In this document: in pieces, positions 27,831 through 36,639 of the stretch
How the letters are laid out: every line of letters starts with the position of its first letter
How positions within the stretch are numbered: position 1 is the stretch's first letter
Assembly (NCBI RefSeq): GCF_000765665.2
Contig: NZ_JROZ02000003.1
Span: 124,001-188,000, forward strand
From: Helicobacter sp. MIT 05-5293
GTDB taxonomy: Bacteria; Campylobacterota; Campylobacteria; Campylobacterales; Helicobacteraceae
Length of the DNA stretch: 64,000 nucleotides
Direction of reading: 5' to 3'
The notes under the pieces: model-generated
What the model was told of the DNA's origin: nothing
The model's input: only the letters and a program-made list of their open reading frames with translations
Database searches by the model: none
Program-made: the position numbers and the translations under genes

Positions 27831-27907
27831 GCGTTCGTAGCTCAATTGGATAGAGCACCAGACTTCGGATCTGGGGGTTAGGGGTTCGACTCCCTTCGGG
27901 CGTACCA
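27831..27907 (+). tRNA. tRNA-Arg (anticodon TCG)
   Basis: A 77-base cloverleaf. The acceptor stem GCGTTCG pairs with CGGGCGT using G-T wobbles. The anticodon stem is CCAGA/TCTGG with loop CTTCGGA, giving TCG, which reads CGN codons. CCA is encoded. Confidence 0.96.
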
Positions 27908-27914
27908 CTCATTT

Positions 27915-27991
27915 GCGCTCATAGCTCAGCTGGATAGAGCAACGGCCTTCTAAGCCGTAGGTCAGAGGTTCGAATCCTCTTGGGCGTACCA
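27915..27991 (+). tRNA. tRNA-Arg (anticodon TCT)
   Basis: A 77-base cloverleaf with anticodon stem ACGGC/GCCGT and loop CTTCTAA, giving TCT, which reads AGA/AGG codons. The T arm is GAGGTTCGAATCCTC and CCA is encoded. Only seven bases separate it from the preceding tRNA-Arg. A short T run follows (CCTTTTTTCC). Confidence 0.96.
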
Positions 27992-28021
27992 CCTTTTTTC
28001 CTTAGTCGTAGAAGTTTTAGT

Positions 28022-28627
28022 TTAAATCATTCCTATAGTTTTGCCTGCTTCAAATAAAAGCCACCATGCAAAGATTCCAAAAAGTCCTCCACAAATTTTG
28101 TCAATATAATAAAAGTATTTTGCACAGATATATTTTCGTGCTATTGATCCGATCATAATGATAAAACAAAAAGCGATAAAAAGTGAGCACCATAAGACAA
28201 TAAAGCTCCAAAAGATTCCATGTTGGAAGGTTAAAAATGGTGTGAGCAAGAAAATAAAAAAAATAATCGCCTTAGGATTGGAGAGATTTACAATAAGCCC
28301 TCGCAAATAGCCATCTTTTTGGGCATTGTGAAATTCTATTTCATTGTTTGAAGGAGGGAGTATAAGGAGATTGTAAGCAAGATAAAGCAAATACAATCCA
28401 CCTATAAAACTTAAAAAAAGTTGTATAAAAGGAATGTTTAGAATATAGCTTAATCCAGCATAAATAAGTGCAAAATAAAGTAACCACCCTGTGGCAATAC
28501 CAAATAAAACTTGAAAGCCTTGCTTTGTCCCAAAAATGAGCGTTGAGCGAAGGACAAGGATAGAATCGGGACCCGGCGTAATGGCAGCAAAAAAGGCTAC
28601 AAGGCTTAATAATATCAATTCGTGCAT
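28022..28627 (-). CDS. LysE/RhtB-family exporter
   Basis: Inner-membrane amino-acid or metabolite exporter of 201 aa with about six hydrophobic helices. The signature FFAAITPGPDSILVLR near the N-terminus and GLIVNLSNPKAIIFFIFLL in the middle are diagnostic of the LysE/RhtB family. The substrate cannot be told. AAGGAT precedes the ATG. It diverges from gyrA. Confidence 0.9.
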   Translation of the reverse strand: MHELILLSLVAFFAAITPGPDSILVLRSTLIFGTKQGFQVLFGIATGWLLYFALIYAGLSYILNIPFIQLFLSFIGGLYLLYLAYNLLILPPSNNEIEFHNAQKDGYLRGLIVNLSNPKAIIFFIFLLTPFLTFQHGIFWSFIVLWCSLFIAFCFIIMIGSIARKYICAKYFYYIDKICGGLFGIFAWWLLFEAGKTIGMI

Positions 28628-28767
28628 AAAAATCCTTTTTTATGTTTGAAATGCTTATAATTTGCGGTGATTATACAATACTTTTTGGCTTGAGTAAGCC
28701 GATTTTTAGAGAATTTGGGATAGAATTTAAGCTAAGAATCAGACTAAAATACATAAATGGAGTAATA

Positions 28768-31245
28768 ATGGACAGCTTGATAGAATATAATAGTGTAGAT
28801 ATAAAAATTGATGATTCGATAAAAAATAGTTATTTAGATTATTCAATGAGTGTCATTGTAGGGCGAGCTTTGCCTGATGCTAAAGATGGACTAAAACCTG
28901 TGCATCGGAGAATCTTATATGCAATGAGTGAGCTAGGAGTAACTTCTAAAGCATCATACAAAAAAAGTGCAAGAATTGTTGGAGATGTAATCGGTAAATA
29001 TCACCCTCATGGAGATACAGCAGTTTATGATGCGCTTGTAAGAATGGCGCAAGACTTTTCAATGCGTCTAAAACTTGTCAATGGGCAAGGAAACTTTGGT
29101 TCTATTGATGGTGATAGTGCAGCCGCTATGCGTTATACAGAGGCCAAGATGACGGAGGCAGCAGAAGAGTTGCTTCATGATATTGACAAGGGCACGGTGG
29201 ATTTTTTACCCAATTATGATGATACATTAAAAGAACCTGATGTATTGCCCACGCGTTTTCCCAACCTTCTTGTGAACGGTTCAAGTGGTATTGCTGTGGG
29301 TATGGCGACTTCTATACCGCCTCATCGTATTGATGAGGTCATTGATGCGCTGATTTATGTCAATAAAAATAATCCTCAAAGTGTAGAGCCATTATTAGAC
29401 ATTGTGCAAGGACCTGATTTTCCTACAGGTGGGATTATTTATGGTAAGGCAGGTATTTTAGAAGCTTATCGCACTGGTAGAGGGCGTATTCGTGTGCGTG
29501 CAAAAGTGCATATTGAAAAGACGAAGACAAAAGATGTGATTGTGATTGATGAAGTGCCTTATCAAGTAAATAAAGCAAAGCTTGTCGAGCAAATTTCCGA
29601 GCTTGCTAAAGAAAAAGTTGTCGATGGTATTTCTGAAGTGCGTGATGAAAGCGATAAAGACGGCATAAGGGTTGTTATTGAGCTTAAAAAAGATGCGATG
29701 AGCGAAATTGTGCTTAATAATCTTTTCAAATCTACCGCAATGGAAAGCACATTTGGTATTATTCTTCTTGCTATCAATAATAAAGAGCCTAAAATTTTTA
29801 ACCTATTGGAACTCTTGCAAATTTTTGTAGGGCATCGCAAAACCGTGATTATCCGCAAGACGATTTTTGATCTTGAGAAAGCCAAAGCGAGAGCGCATAT
29901 TTTAGAGGGATTAATTATCGCGCTTGATCATATTGATGAGATTATTCGTATGATTCGTGCATCGAAAGATACTGAAGAAGCAAAATTTGCTCTTATGGAT
30001 ACATTCCGTTTAAGCGAACTGCAAGCTAAAGCGATTTTGGAAATGCGCTTACAACGTTTGACAGGGCTTGAGCGTGATAAAATCACTGAAGAATATACCC
30101 AGCTCCAAATTAAAATCGCCGAATTAGAATCAATCCTCAAAAGTGAAGAAAAACTAAGAACAATCATCAATGAAGAACTCCTTGAAGTAAAAGAAAAATT
30201 TAGCACAAAAAGACGCACACAAATCGAAGAGGATTATGATGCGATTGATGTTGAGGATTTGATTCCTAATGAAAAAGTAGTCGTTACTATGAGTCATCGA
30301 GGTTATGTTAAACGGGTATTACTTAAAACTTATGAGAAGCAAAATCGAGGGGGTAAGGGTAAGGTAAGCGGTAATACGCATGATGATGACTTTATAGAAT
30401 CTTTTTTCGTGGCTAATACGCATGATACGATTATGTTTGTTACAAATAAAGGGCAACTTTATTGGTTGAAAGTATATAAGATTCCCGAAGCGGGAAGGAC
30501 TGCTATCGGTAAAGCGGTGGTCAATCTCATTAATATTCAAGCAGATGAAAAAATCATGGCGACTATCACCACGACAGACTTCAATGAAGACAAATCACTT
30601 GTATTTTTCACAAAAAATGGTGTTGTGAAACGCACAAACCTTAAAGAATACAGCAATATTAGAAGTGTGGGAATCCGCGCTATTAATCTTGATGAAAATG
30701 ATGAACTTGTAACTGCAAATATTATAGATTCTAATGTTAAAGAATTATTCATAGCGACTTATCAGGGTATGTGTATTCGCTTTGGACTCGAAGGATTGCG
30801 TGAGATTGGACGTGCAAGCCGTGGGGTAACAGGTATCAGATTTAAAGCAAATCAAGATTATGTGATTGGTGCGACTACGATTACAAGTGATACTGATAAA
30901 CTCTTAACCGTGAGCGAACAAGGCATCGGGAAGCAAACATTAGCAGGAGAGTATCGTTTGCAGTCTCGTGGAGGTAAGGGTGTGATTGTAATGAAGCTTA
31001 CTGCAAGAACAGGTAAGCTCGTGAGCGTTGTGAATATCAATGATGAAAATATGGATTTAATGGTGCTCACAAGTTCGGGTAAAATGATACGCGTTGATAC
31101 TGAAGCAATCCGTGAAGCAGGACGCAATACGAGTGGTGTTAAAATCGTGAATGTTGGCAATGATAAAGTGGCTTATGCGAATGTTTGCCCCAAAGAACCA
31201 AAAGATGAAGACATCATTGAGGGTGAATCTGGTGAGTTGATTTAA
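28768..31245 (+). CDS. gyrA: DNA gyrase subunit A
   Basis: Breakage-reunion subunit of DNA gyrase, 825 aa. I use ATG 28768 ([21 protein letters not shown] follows), with GGAG upstream; the open frame further 5' is noncoding. The catalytic Tyr lies in [10 protein letters not shown]. The quinolone-resistance region reads [19 protein letters not shown], with Thr at the E. coli Ser83 position and Asp at the Asp87 position. This matches the quinolone-sensitive Campylobacter-type wild-type sequence. The C-terminal beta-pinwheel domain repeats and the [12 protein letters not shown] and RGGKGV segments are complete. The stop overlaps the next start. Confidence 0.98.
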   Translation: MDSLIEYNSVDIKIDDSIKNSYLDYSMSVIVGRALPDAKDGLKPVHRRILYAMSELGVTSKASYKKSARIVGDVIGKYHPHGDTAVYDALVRMAQDFSMRLKLVNGQGNFGSIDGDSAAAMRYTEAKMTEAAEELLHDIDKGTVDFLPNYDDTLKEPDVLPTRFPNLLVNGSSGIAVGMATSIPPHRIDEVIDALIYVNKNNPQSVEPLLDIVQGPDFPTGGIIYGKAGILEAYRTGRGRIRVRAKVHIEKTKTKDVIVIDEVPYQVNKAKLVEQISELAKEKVVDGISEVRDESDKDGIRVVIELKKDAMSEIVLNNLFKSTAMESTFGIILLAINNKEPKIFNLLELLQIFVGHRKTVIIRKTIFDLEKAKARAHILEGLIIALDHIDEIIRMIRASKDTEEAKFALMDTFRLSELQAKAILEMRLQRLTGLERDKITEEYTQLQIKIAELESILKSEEKLRTIINEELLEVKEKFSTKRRTQIEEDYDAIDVEDLIPNEKVVVTMSHRGYVKRVLLKTYEKQNRGGKGKVSGNTHDDDFIESFFVANTHDTIMFVTNKGQLYWLKVYKIPEAGRTAIGKAVVNLINIQADEKIMATITTTDFNEDKSLVFFTKNGVVKRTNLKEYSNIRSVGIRAINLDENDELVTANIIDSNVKELFIATYQGMCIRFGLEGLREIGRASRGVTGIRFKANQDYVIGATTITSDTDKLLTVSEQGIGKQTLAGEYRLQSRGGKGVIVMKLTARTGKLVSVVNINDENMDLMVLTSSGKMIRVDTEAIREAGRNTSGVKIVNVGNDKVAYANVCPKEPKDEDIIEGESGELI

Positions 31246-31721
31246 TGCGAATCTTCCTTTCAATCTGTTTTTTTTGGGTCATACTAAACGCTCATAGTAT
31301 CTTAGATGAAATACCTTATAATGATACTTTGGACGGATTGGAAGTGGAGGTTTTGATTTCTTATAAGATTGTCAGTCAGAATCATTTAGCGCAAAAAGAA
31401 CGTTATCGTGTCTCCCATGTGATGAACTATCAGGGTGATTCACGCAATGGCTATCGTGTTGCCAAAGAATGTGAGATTGATGTCAGTGATTATGAGATTA
31501 TGGACGATATGCCGTATTTTATTGTGTATATTTTGCGTCAAGAAAAGGAGAAGGTTTTGGATTGTCTTTATAGCAATGAAGTCAATATACGAGAATCTGC
31601 AAATGGTAAAGATAATGTTCTAACTTCTCGCGTGAGTTTAGAAATAGTGCCTACACGAGCTCGTGCAGTGTTATTGGACAAAAGTGTAATACTTAAAATT
31701 TTATCAAAGGAGAAAGCTTGA
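31245..31721 (+). CDS. Conserved secreted protein between gyrA and flgR
   Basis: 158-aa protein with an N-terminal signal peptide (RIFLSICFFWVILNAHS), probably periplasmic. No known catalytic motif is seen. Its ATG overlaps the gyrA stop by one base and its stop overlaps the TTG start of flgR. It corresponds by position to the small hypothetical protein between gyrA and flgR in H. pylori (HP0702 by memory). A link to flagella is possible only by position. Confidence 0.75.
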   Translation: MRIFLSICFFWVILNAHSILDEIPYNDTLDGLEVEVLISYKIVSQNHLAQKERYRVSHVMNYQGDSRNGYRVAKECEIDVSDYEIMDDMPYFIVYILRQEKEKVLDCLYSNEVNIRESANGKDNVLTSRVSLEIVPTRARAVLLDKSVILKILSKEKA

Positions 31722-33040
31722 AGATAGCAATTGTTGAAGATGACATCAATTATCGTAAGTCTTTAGAAACTGCTTTTGAGGACTATCCTGAATATGAAAT
31801 TATGAGTTTCAAGAATCCCAAAGATGCGCTTAAAAAGCTCGATGATAGTTTTGATTTGGTGATTACTGATATTAATATGCCGCAAATGGATGGATTGGCA
31901 TTTTTACAAGAGCTTGGCGGGCGTTACGAGGCGATTGTGATTACCGGAAATGCTTCGGTGCAAAATGCAATCAAATCCATTCGGCTAGGTGTTAAGGATT
32001 TCTTGATAAAAGGTTTTGAGATTGATACACTGATTGAGGCAATTCAGAGAAGTCATAAAGTCAAACAGATTGCGCAAAAATCGCCTAAAGTCAATCCTCA
32101 AGCACACAATGAGAGTAAAACTTTTGTTTCAACCTCTCCACAACTAGAATCTGCTAAAACAATTGCTTTAAAGGTTGCTAGCACTGATGCGAATGTCTTG
32201 CTTTTGGGGCAAAGTGGCGTAGGGAAAGATGTATTTGCGCATTTTATTCATCAAAACTCTCATCGTCATAACGCTCCCTTTATTGCTATTAATATGGCAG
32301 CAATTCCGGAGCATTTATTAGAATCTGAACTTTTTGGATACGAAAAAGGAGCTTTTACAGACGCTACAAGCGCGAAACCGGGTATTTTAGAAGATGCCAA
32401 TGGTGGGAGTGTGTTTTTAGATGAAATCGGCGAAATGCCACTTGGGCTACAAGCAAAACTTTTGAGAGTCTTGCAGGAAAAAAGTCTTACAAGATTAGGG
32501 AGCTCAAAGCCTATTAAAATTGATGTGCGTTTTATTTCCGCGACAAATGCAGACATTCAAGCAAAGATTGCAAAAAATGAATTTCGTGAGGATTTATTTT
32601 TCCGTTTGCAGACTATCCCTATCCCTATCCCCCCACTCAAGGAGCGTCAAGAGGAGATTCTGCCCATTGCTCAATGGAAACTAGAGAATGTATGTGTGCA
32701 ATATGGCTTGACATCGAAATATTTTGATGAGGATTCTCAAAAAGCATTGCTTGAATACGAATGGCCCGGTAATGTGAGAGAATTGCTTTCGGTCGTAGAG
32801 CGTGCGGGAATCTTGAGTGAGGGAGATATAATAGGCGTCAAAGATTTGTTTCTTAAAAGTCGCGCTCAAGCATTTGGGTTAAGCTCCCCAACACAGCAAA
32901 ATGATAAAATCGCACATTTAGAAAAGGAGCTTATTGCTCAAACACTCTTAGAATCTCACAATGATATTCAAAAAGCAAGTGATATATTGGGTATGAATCT
33001 TGAAGTCTTAAAACACAAAATCGCTCGTTATGGGCTTTAA
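31718..33040 (+). CDS. flgR: Sigma54-dependent flagellar response regulator FlgR
   Basis: NtrC-type activator that, with sensor kinase FlgS, turns on sigma54 (class II) flagellar genes; 440 aa. It has a receiver domain with phospho-acceptor Asp51 (VITDINMPQMDG), then an AAA+ domain with Walker A GQSGVGKD, the sigma54-contact loop written GAFTDA instead of GAFTGA, and GSVFLDEIGEMPL. The C-terminal 40 residues (EKELIAQTLLESHNDIQKAS to the end) look like a Fis-type helix-turn-helix. H. pylori FlgR lacks such a domain. The start is TTG after AAGGAG, overlapping the upstream gene. Confidence 0.93.
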   Translation: MKIAIVEDDINYRKSLETAFEDYPEYEIMSFKNPKDALKKLDDSFDLVITDINMPQMDGLAFLQELGGRYEAIVITGNASVQNAIKSIRLGVKDFLIKGFEIDTLIEAIQRSHKVKQIAQKSPKVNPQAHNESKTFVSTSPQLESAKTIALKVASTDANVLLLGQSGVGKDVFAHFIHQNSHRHNAPFIAINMAAIPEHLLESELFGYEKGAFTDATSAKPGILEDANGGSVFLDEIGEMPLGLQAKLLRVLQEKSLTRLGSSKPIKIDVRFISATNADIQAKIAKNEFREDLFFRLQTIPIPIPPLKERQEEILPIAQWKLENVCVQYGLTSKYFDEDSQKALLEYEWPGNVRELLSVVERAGILSEGDIIGVKDLFLKSRAQAFGLSSPTQQNDKIAHLEKELIAQTLLESHNDIQKASDILGMNLEVLKHKIARYGL

Positions 33041-33939
33041 TCAGAGCTAGGAGAGAATGGTTTTTTTGTCGCATCGATAAAAGTGTAACCGAAAGAAAAA
33101 GAGAATCCGATTAAAAGACTACTTCCTGTTTGTTTAATATCTCGTCCTTGTAGGGCATAGTATTTGATAAAAGGCGCGAGCGCAGTTTTTTTGTAAAATT
33201 TAGAATCTACGCGTAATTCTACTTCGAGTTGATAAAGTGGGTTATAGGAAGCAGGGGCAGAATTATGAATATAGTGTCTAAAGTTTGTGTAGTAGTAGAT
33301 TTTAGAATATTTGCTTAATGTATATTCGATTTTGATTCCGCCTTCCCAACCGAGACTTTCTGAAGCTGTGGTAAGGGCAAAATCTTTTTCGCCAAAAATA
33401 TTTAAATGCAAATCCTTGAGATACAATCCATCAAAGAATTTTATCCCACCATTACCCCGCACGATTTGTCGTCTGTCGTATCCTACCGGAGGGTCAAATT
33501 CTGTTTGATAGTTGAGTTTGACAAAAGGACCAATTTCAAAGCCCCCTATAAAGCGAGGAATATACCAGATTCTGTGTGTGTAGTCAGAAGAGAGGACAAT
33601 GCGATCAATAGTGCGGTTGTCGATTTTTGCCTCGCCTTTGGGATAGATAATAGTGCGTCCATAATCGGCATTAATAGAGTTAAACACGACATATCGCGGT
33701 GCATAAAAGTCAATCCCTAAGTCAAAAAACCCCTGAATCATTAATTGAGAATCACCTGTAATACGGCTGTCTGAAAAGCTCGTATAATATTCTTGGTTGC
33801 GTATAGAGGTTGAGCTAAGATTAGCAGCAATGCGCTTAAGCTCAATATGCCAATTGCGCCGATCGGGATTAATGTCAATATCTGTGCCTAAAGCATACAC
33901 ACAGATTATCATGCTTAAAAAAAGACAGAATCTATTCAT
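33037..33939 (-). CDS. Predicted outer-membrane beta-barrel protein
   Basis: 300-aa protein with a signal peptide (NRFCLFLSMIICVYALG). It has many alternating Tyr/Phe-rich segments (IDFYAPRYVVFNS, KIYYYTNFRHYIHN, LLIGFSFSFGYTFI), as expected for an outer-membrane beta barrel. I do not recognise the family. Its end overlaps flgR by four bases (convergent) and its start overlaps the end of rarA, so it may be translated from a rarA transcript. Confidence 0.65.
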   Translation of the reverse strand: MNRFCLFLSMIICVYALGTDIDINPDRRNWHIELKRIAANLSSTSIRNQEYYTSFSDSRITGDSQLMIQGFFDLGIDFYAPRYVVFNSINADYGRTIIYPKGEAKIDNRTIDRIVLSSDYTHRIWYIPRFIGGFEIGPFVKLNYQTEFDPPVGYDRRQIVRGNGGIKFFDGLYLKDLHLNIFGEKDFALTTASESLGWEGGIKIEYTLSKYSKIYYYTNFRHYIHNSAPASYNPLYQLEVELRVDSKFYKKTALAPFIKYYALQGRDIKQTGSSLLIGFSFSFGYTFIDATKKPFSPSSD

Positions 33940-35177
33940 TGATCTTTGGTATTTTGGTGTTTGATTTTATCGAGCCATTCATTGAGTGTTTTTTCAAATC
34001 CTTTTTGCGTGGCTTGAACAAATTTTAAATCTTTGTGTAAATAAGGCTGATCAACCCAACCGCCGAATTGGTGCGGATAAAGATAATCTTTAGAATGTGG
34101 TAGGATATGAGGCACAATAGGCAGAATCTCACCTTTTTGAATCGCTTCTAGGGCTTGATTGATTGCTTCATAAGCAGTATTGCTTTTGGGGGAGCTTGCA
34201 AGATAAATCACGCATTGAGCAAGGATAATGCGTGATTCTGGATAGCCGATTTTACTTGTTGCGACCATCGTGCTTGTCGCAAGATTGAGTGCGTGTGGAT
34301 TAGCATTGCCAATATCTTCACTTGCAAGAATCACTAAGCGTCTTGCAATAAACTCTGGATTCTCACCCCCTGCAATCAGACGCGCAAGGTAATAGATGCT
34401 TGCATCGACATCACTCCCGCGTATGGATTTAATCATCGCACTGATGAGATTATAATGTATGTCATCATCACCGCAACCATCATTAAGACTCGTTGGACGC
34501 AAGGATTGTAAATGCTCTAAAGTGATTTGTTGATTCTCTAAAGATTGATTTTGATGAGGTAAGCAATCAAGCCCAGCATCAAGGAGATTAAGCATAGCAC
34601 GCGCATCTCCACCACTTGATTGAATCAAATAATCCTGTGCTTGTGGCGTGAGCGTGATATGCGTGTTGATATGCTGATGAATATATTGCATAGCATGAGA
34701 GAGAATCTGCTCTAATTGTGCGTTATTGTGTGGTTTAAGCTCGAAAAGAAAGCTTCGTGAGCGTATAGCATTTGTAAGTGTATAGTAGGGATTGTAGGTG
34801 CTTGCGCCAAAGATAATCGCTTCATAATCTTCCATAATTGGTAAGAGAACTTCTTGTTGTGCTTTATTGAGACGATGGACTTCATCGATAAAAATCAAAG
34901 GCTGATAGAGCGAATGTTGATAAGATTTGAGGAATTTTCTTAATTCTTCAATTTTAAAGGTTGTCGCATTAAACATTCCAAATGGTTTTGATAGGGTGCT
35001 AGCAATGAGCTGGGCAAGAGTAGTTTTACCACTACCGGGAGGACCATAAAAGAAGCAATGAGGAAGCGTATTGTTTTGTATCATCTGATACAAAGGTGTG
35101 TGTGGCGCAATGATATGTTCTTGTGCGATAAAATCTTCAAATGACTTGGGGCGCAAAATATGGGCGAGATTAATCAA
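33936..35177 (-). CDS. rarA: Replication-associated recombination protein A (MgsA/WHIP family)
   Basis: AAA+ ATPase that acts at stalled replication forks and is related to clamp-loader subunits; 413 aa. The N-terminal LRPKSFEDFIAQEHIIAP is family-typical. Walker A is GPPGSGKTT, Walker B/DEAH is FIDEVHRLNKAQQE, and the sensor regions are SSGGDARAMLNLLDAGLD and SDVDASIYYLARLIAGGENPEFIARR. It sits downstream of hspR and cbpA, the order known from H. pylori. Confidence 0.95.
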   Translation of the reverse strand: MINLAHILRPKSFEDFIAQEHIIAPHTPLYQMIQNNTLPHCFFYGPPGSGKTTLAQLIASTLSKPFGMFNATTFKIEELRKFLKSYQHSLYQPLIFIDEVHRLNKAQQEVLLPIMEDYEAIIFGASTYNPYYTLTNAIRSRSFLFELKPHNNAQLEQILSHAMQYIHQHINTHITLTPQAQDYLIQSSGGDARAMLNLLDAGLDCLPHQNQSLENQQITLEHLQSLRPTSLNDGCGDDDIHYNLISAMIKSIRGSDVDASIYYLARLIAGGENPEFIARRLVILASEDIGNANPHALNLATSTMVATSKIGYPESRIILAQCVIYLASSPKSNTAYEAINQALEAIQKGEILPIVPHILPHSKDYLYPHQFGGWVDQPYLHKDLKFVQATQKGFEKTLNEWLDKIKHQNTKDQ

Positions 35178-35186
35178 AACAATATC

Positions 35187-35552
35187 CTAACGATTTTTTG
35201 AAAAAAGGATAATTTCATAAGAACTTTCTTGTGTTTTGAGGACATTTTTATTGCCTTTATGCTTGGCTAAATCTTCGCGCAAATCGCCTGTCATTTTATC
35301 AAGCTCATCAAGCCGTTCTTTGAGGCGCAAAATAATATCTACACCTGCAAGATTCACACCCATATCACGCGTTAAACGCAATATTGTTTTAATTTTGTCA
35401 ATATCGCGTTGAGAATACAGACGCATTTTGCCATCTGTGCGTCCGGGTTGGATAAGCCCCTCTTTTTCATATTGACGCAAAGTTTGAGGGTGAATCTCTA
35501 AGATTTTTGCGACTACGCTGATAAGATAAACGGGTTCATCATAACTATACAT
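35187..35552 (-). CDS. hspR: Heat-shock repressor HspR (MerR family)
   Basis: Autoregulated repressor of chaperone operons; 121 aa. A MerR-type winged helix-turn-helix fills the N-terminal half (YLISVVAKILEIHPQTLRQYEKEGLI, then RLYSQRDIDKI), with a helical C-terminal half (LKERLDELDKM). It follows cbpA by 19 bases, giving the cbpA-hspR-rarA order of H. pylori, where HspR represses this operon. No clear HAIR operator could be read upstream of cbpA. Confidence 0.93.
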   Translation of the reverse strand: MYSYDEPVYLISVVAKILEIHPQTLRQYEKEGLIQPGRTDGKMRLYSQRDIDKIKTILRLTRDMGVNLAGVDIILRLKERLDELDKMTGDLREDLAKHKGNKNVLKTQESSYEIILFSKNR

Positions 35553-35571
35553 GGGATACCTCCTAATAATT

Positions 35572-36471
35572 TTATTCGGGCAGTTGGGTTTGGAGCATCG
35601 TTTTCAGCTCTTGTGATAAGGTGTCTGTATGGGGAATAATAATATTAGCTTTGAGATACAAATCCCCCATGATATTTGTTTTGCGATTCTTGATACCTTG
35701 CGCTTTGATACGAAACTTTTGATTGTTTTTGGTATTAGGCGGAATAGTGAGTGTTACTTCTTTATAAAGTGTTTGAACTTTGACTTTTCCACCAAAAAGT
35801 GCGGTTTTAAGAGGAATGTCAAAGGCTTTGCTTAAATCATCACCATCACTTTGATATGTGGCAGATTCTAAGACATTGACCTTAAGAAGAAGATCACCCA
35901 CTCGTCCTCCTTGAGAAGCACCCTTGCCTCGCAAACGGATTGTTTCACCATTTTTAATACCCACAGGTATTTTAATATCAAACTCACCGCTTTGTCCGTT
36001 ATAATGATAACTTCCCCCTAAAGCAGCACTTTCAAAGGGAATTTGAATCTGATCTTGCACATCAAGATTGACTGCTTCATGGCGTCCGAAATTACCAAAG
36101 CTAGAATTATCGAATCCAAAACCCGTTCCGTTAAATCGGAAACTATTGCCTCCTGCACTAAACCCCCCTTGATGTCCGAAGATTGAAGATAAAATATCAT
36201 CAAGATTGACATTGTTGCCTTGAGCGCGTGAGAAATCGTGGAAATTTTGTCCGCCAAACATTGCATCACCAAAGCGATCGTATTGAGCTTTTTTATTTTC
36301 ATCATTTAGCACTTCGTAAGCAGCATTGATTTCTTTAAATTTTTCTTCTGCTCCGGGTTCTTTATTAATATCAGGGTGGTATTTGCGTGCCAGCTTGCGA
36401 TAAGCCTTTTTAATCTCTTCACTTGAGGCATTTTCGTTAATCTCTAATGTGTCATAAAGACTTTTTGACAT
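35572..36471 (-). CDS. cbpA: DnaJ-like co-chaperone, CbpA type
   Basis: 299-aa class B J-domain protein. The N-terminal J domain has the HPD tripeptide ([11 protein letters not shown]), then a Gly/Phe/Asn-rich linker (about residues 75-130) and two C-terminal beta domains ([21 protein letters not shown]). It lacks the Cys-rich zinc domain of true DnaJ. It would stimulate DnaK and may bind curved DNA. It is the first gene of the cbpA-hspR-rarA unit. Confidence 0.93.
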   Translation of the reverse strand: MSKSLYDTLEINENASSEEIKKAYRKLARKYHPDINKEPGAEEKFKEINAAYEVLNDENKKAQYDRFGDAMFGGQNFHDFSRAQGNNVNLDDILSSIFGHQGGFSAGGNSFRFNGTGFGFDNSSFGNFGRHEAVNLDVQDQIQIPFESAALGGSYHYNGQSGEFDIKIPVGIKNGETIRLRGKGASQGGRVGDLLLKVNVLESATYQSDGDDLSKAFDIPLKTALFGGKVKVQTLYKEVTLTIPPNTKNNQKFRIKAQGIKNRKTNIMGDLYLKANIIIPHTDTLSQELKTMLQTQLPE

Positions 36472-36639
36472 TGTTGCTCCTTAAATATTGTTTCAGATAT
36501 TTTTAGATAGATTATTTTTAGTGTTATTGTATCATAAAAGTTTAGCAAAGTGCAATCAACTTTATGATTTTATGTGAGTTTTAAGAGTTTTAATCTTATG
36601 ATTAGATTCTAAATATTTTTATCAATAAAGGCAAAGGTT

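Noticed and set aside
28642-28767. Extended gyrA N-terminus starting at the upstream ATG
   Set aside because: The extra 42 residues are not part of any GyrA, and the region holds the promoter. The ATG at 28768 fits the conserved start and has GGAG upstream.
36472-36639. Possible HspR operator (HAIR-like) between cbpA and addA
   Set aside because: I looked for the CTTGAGT/ACTCAAG-type inverted repeat. Only GAGTTTTAAGAGTTTT-like partial repeats are present, too weak to call.
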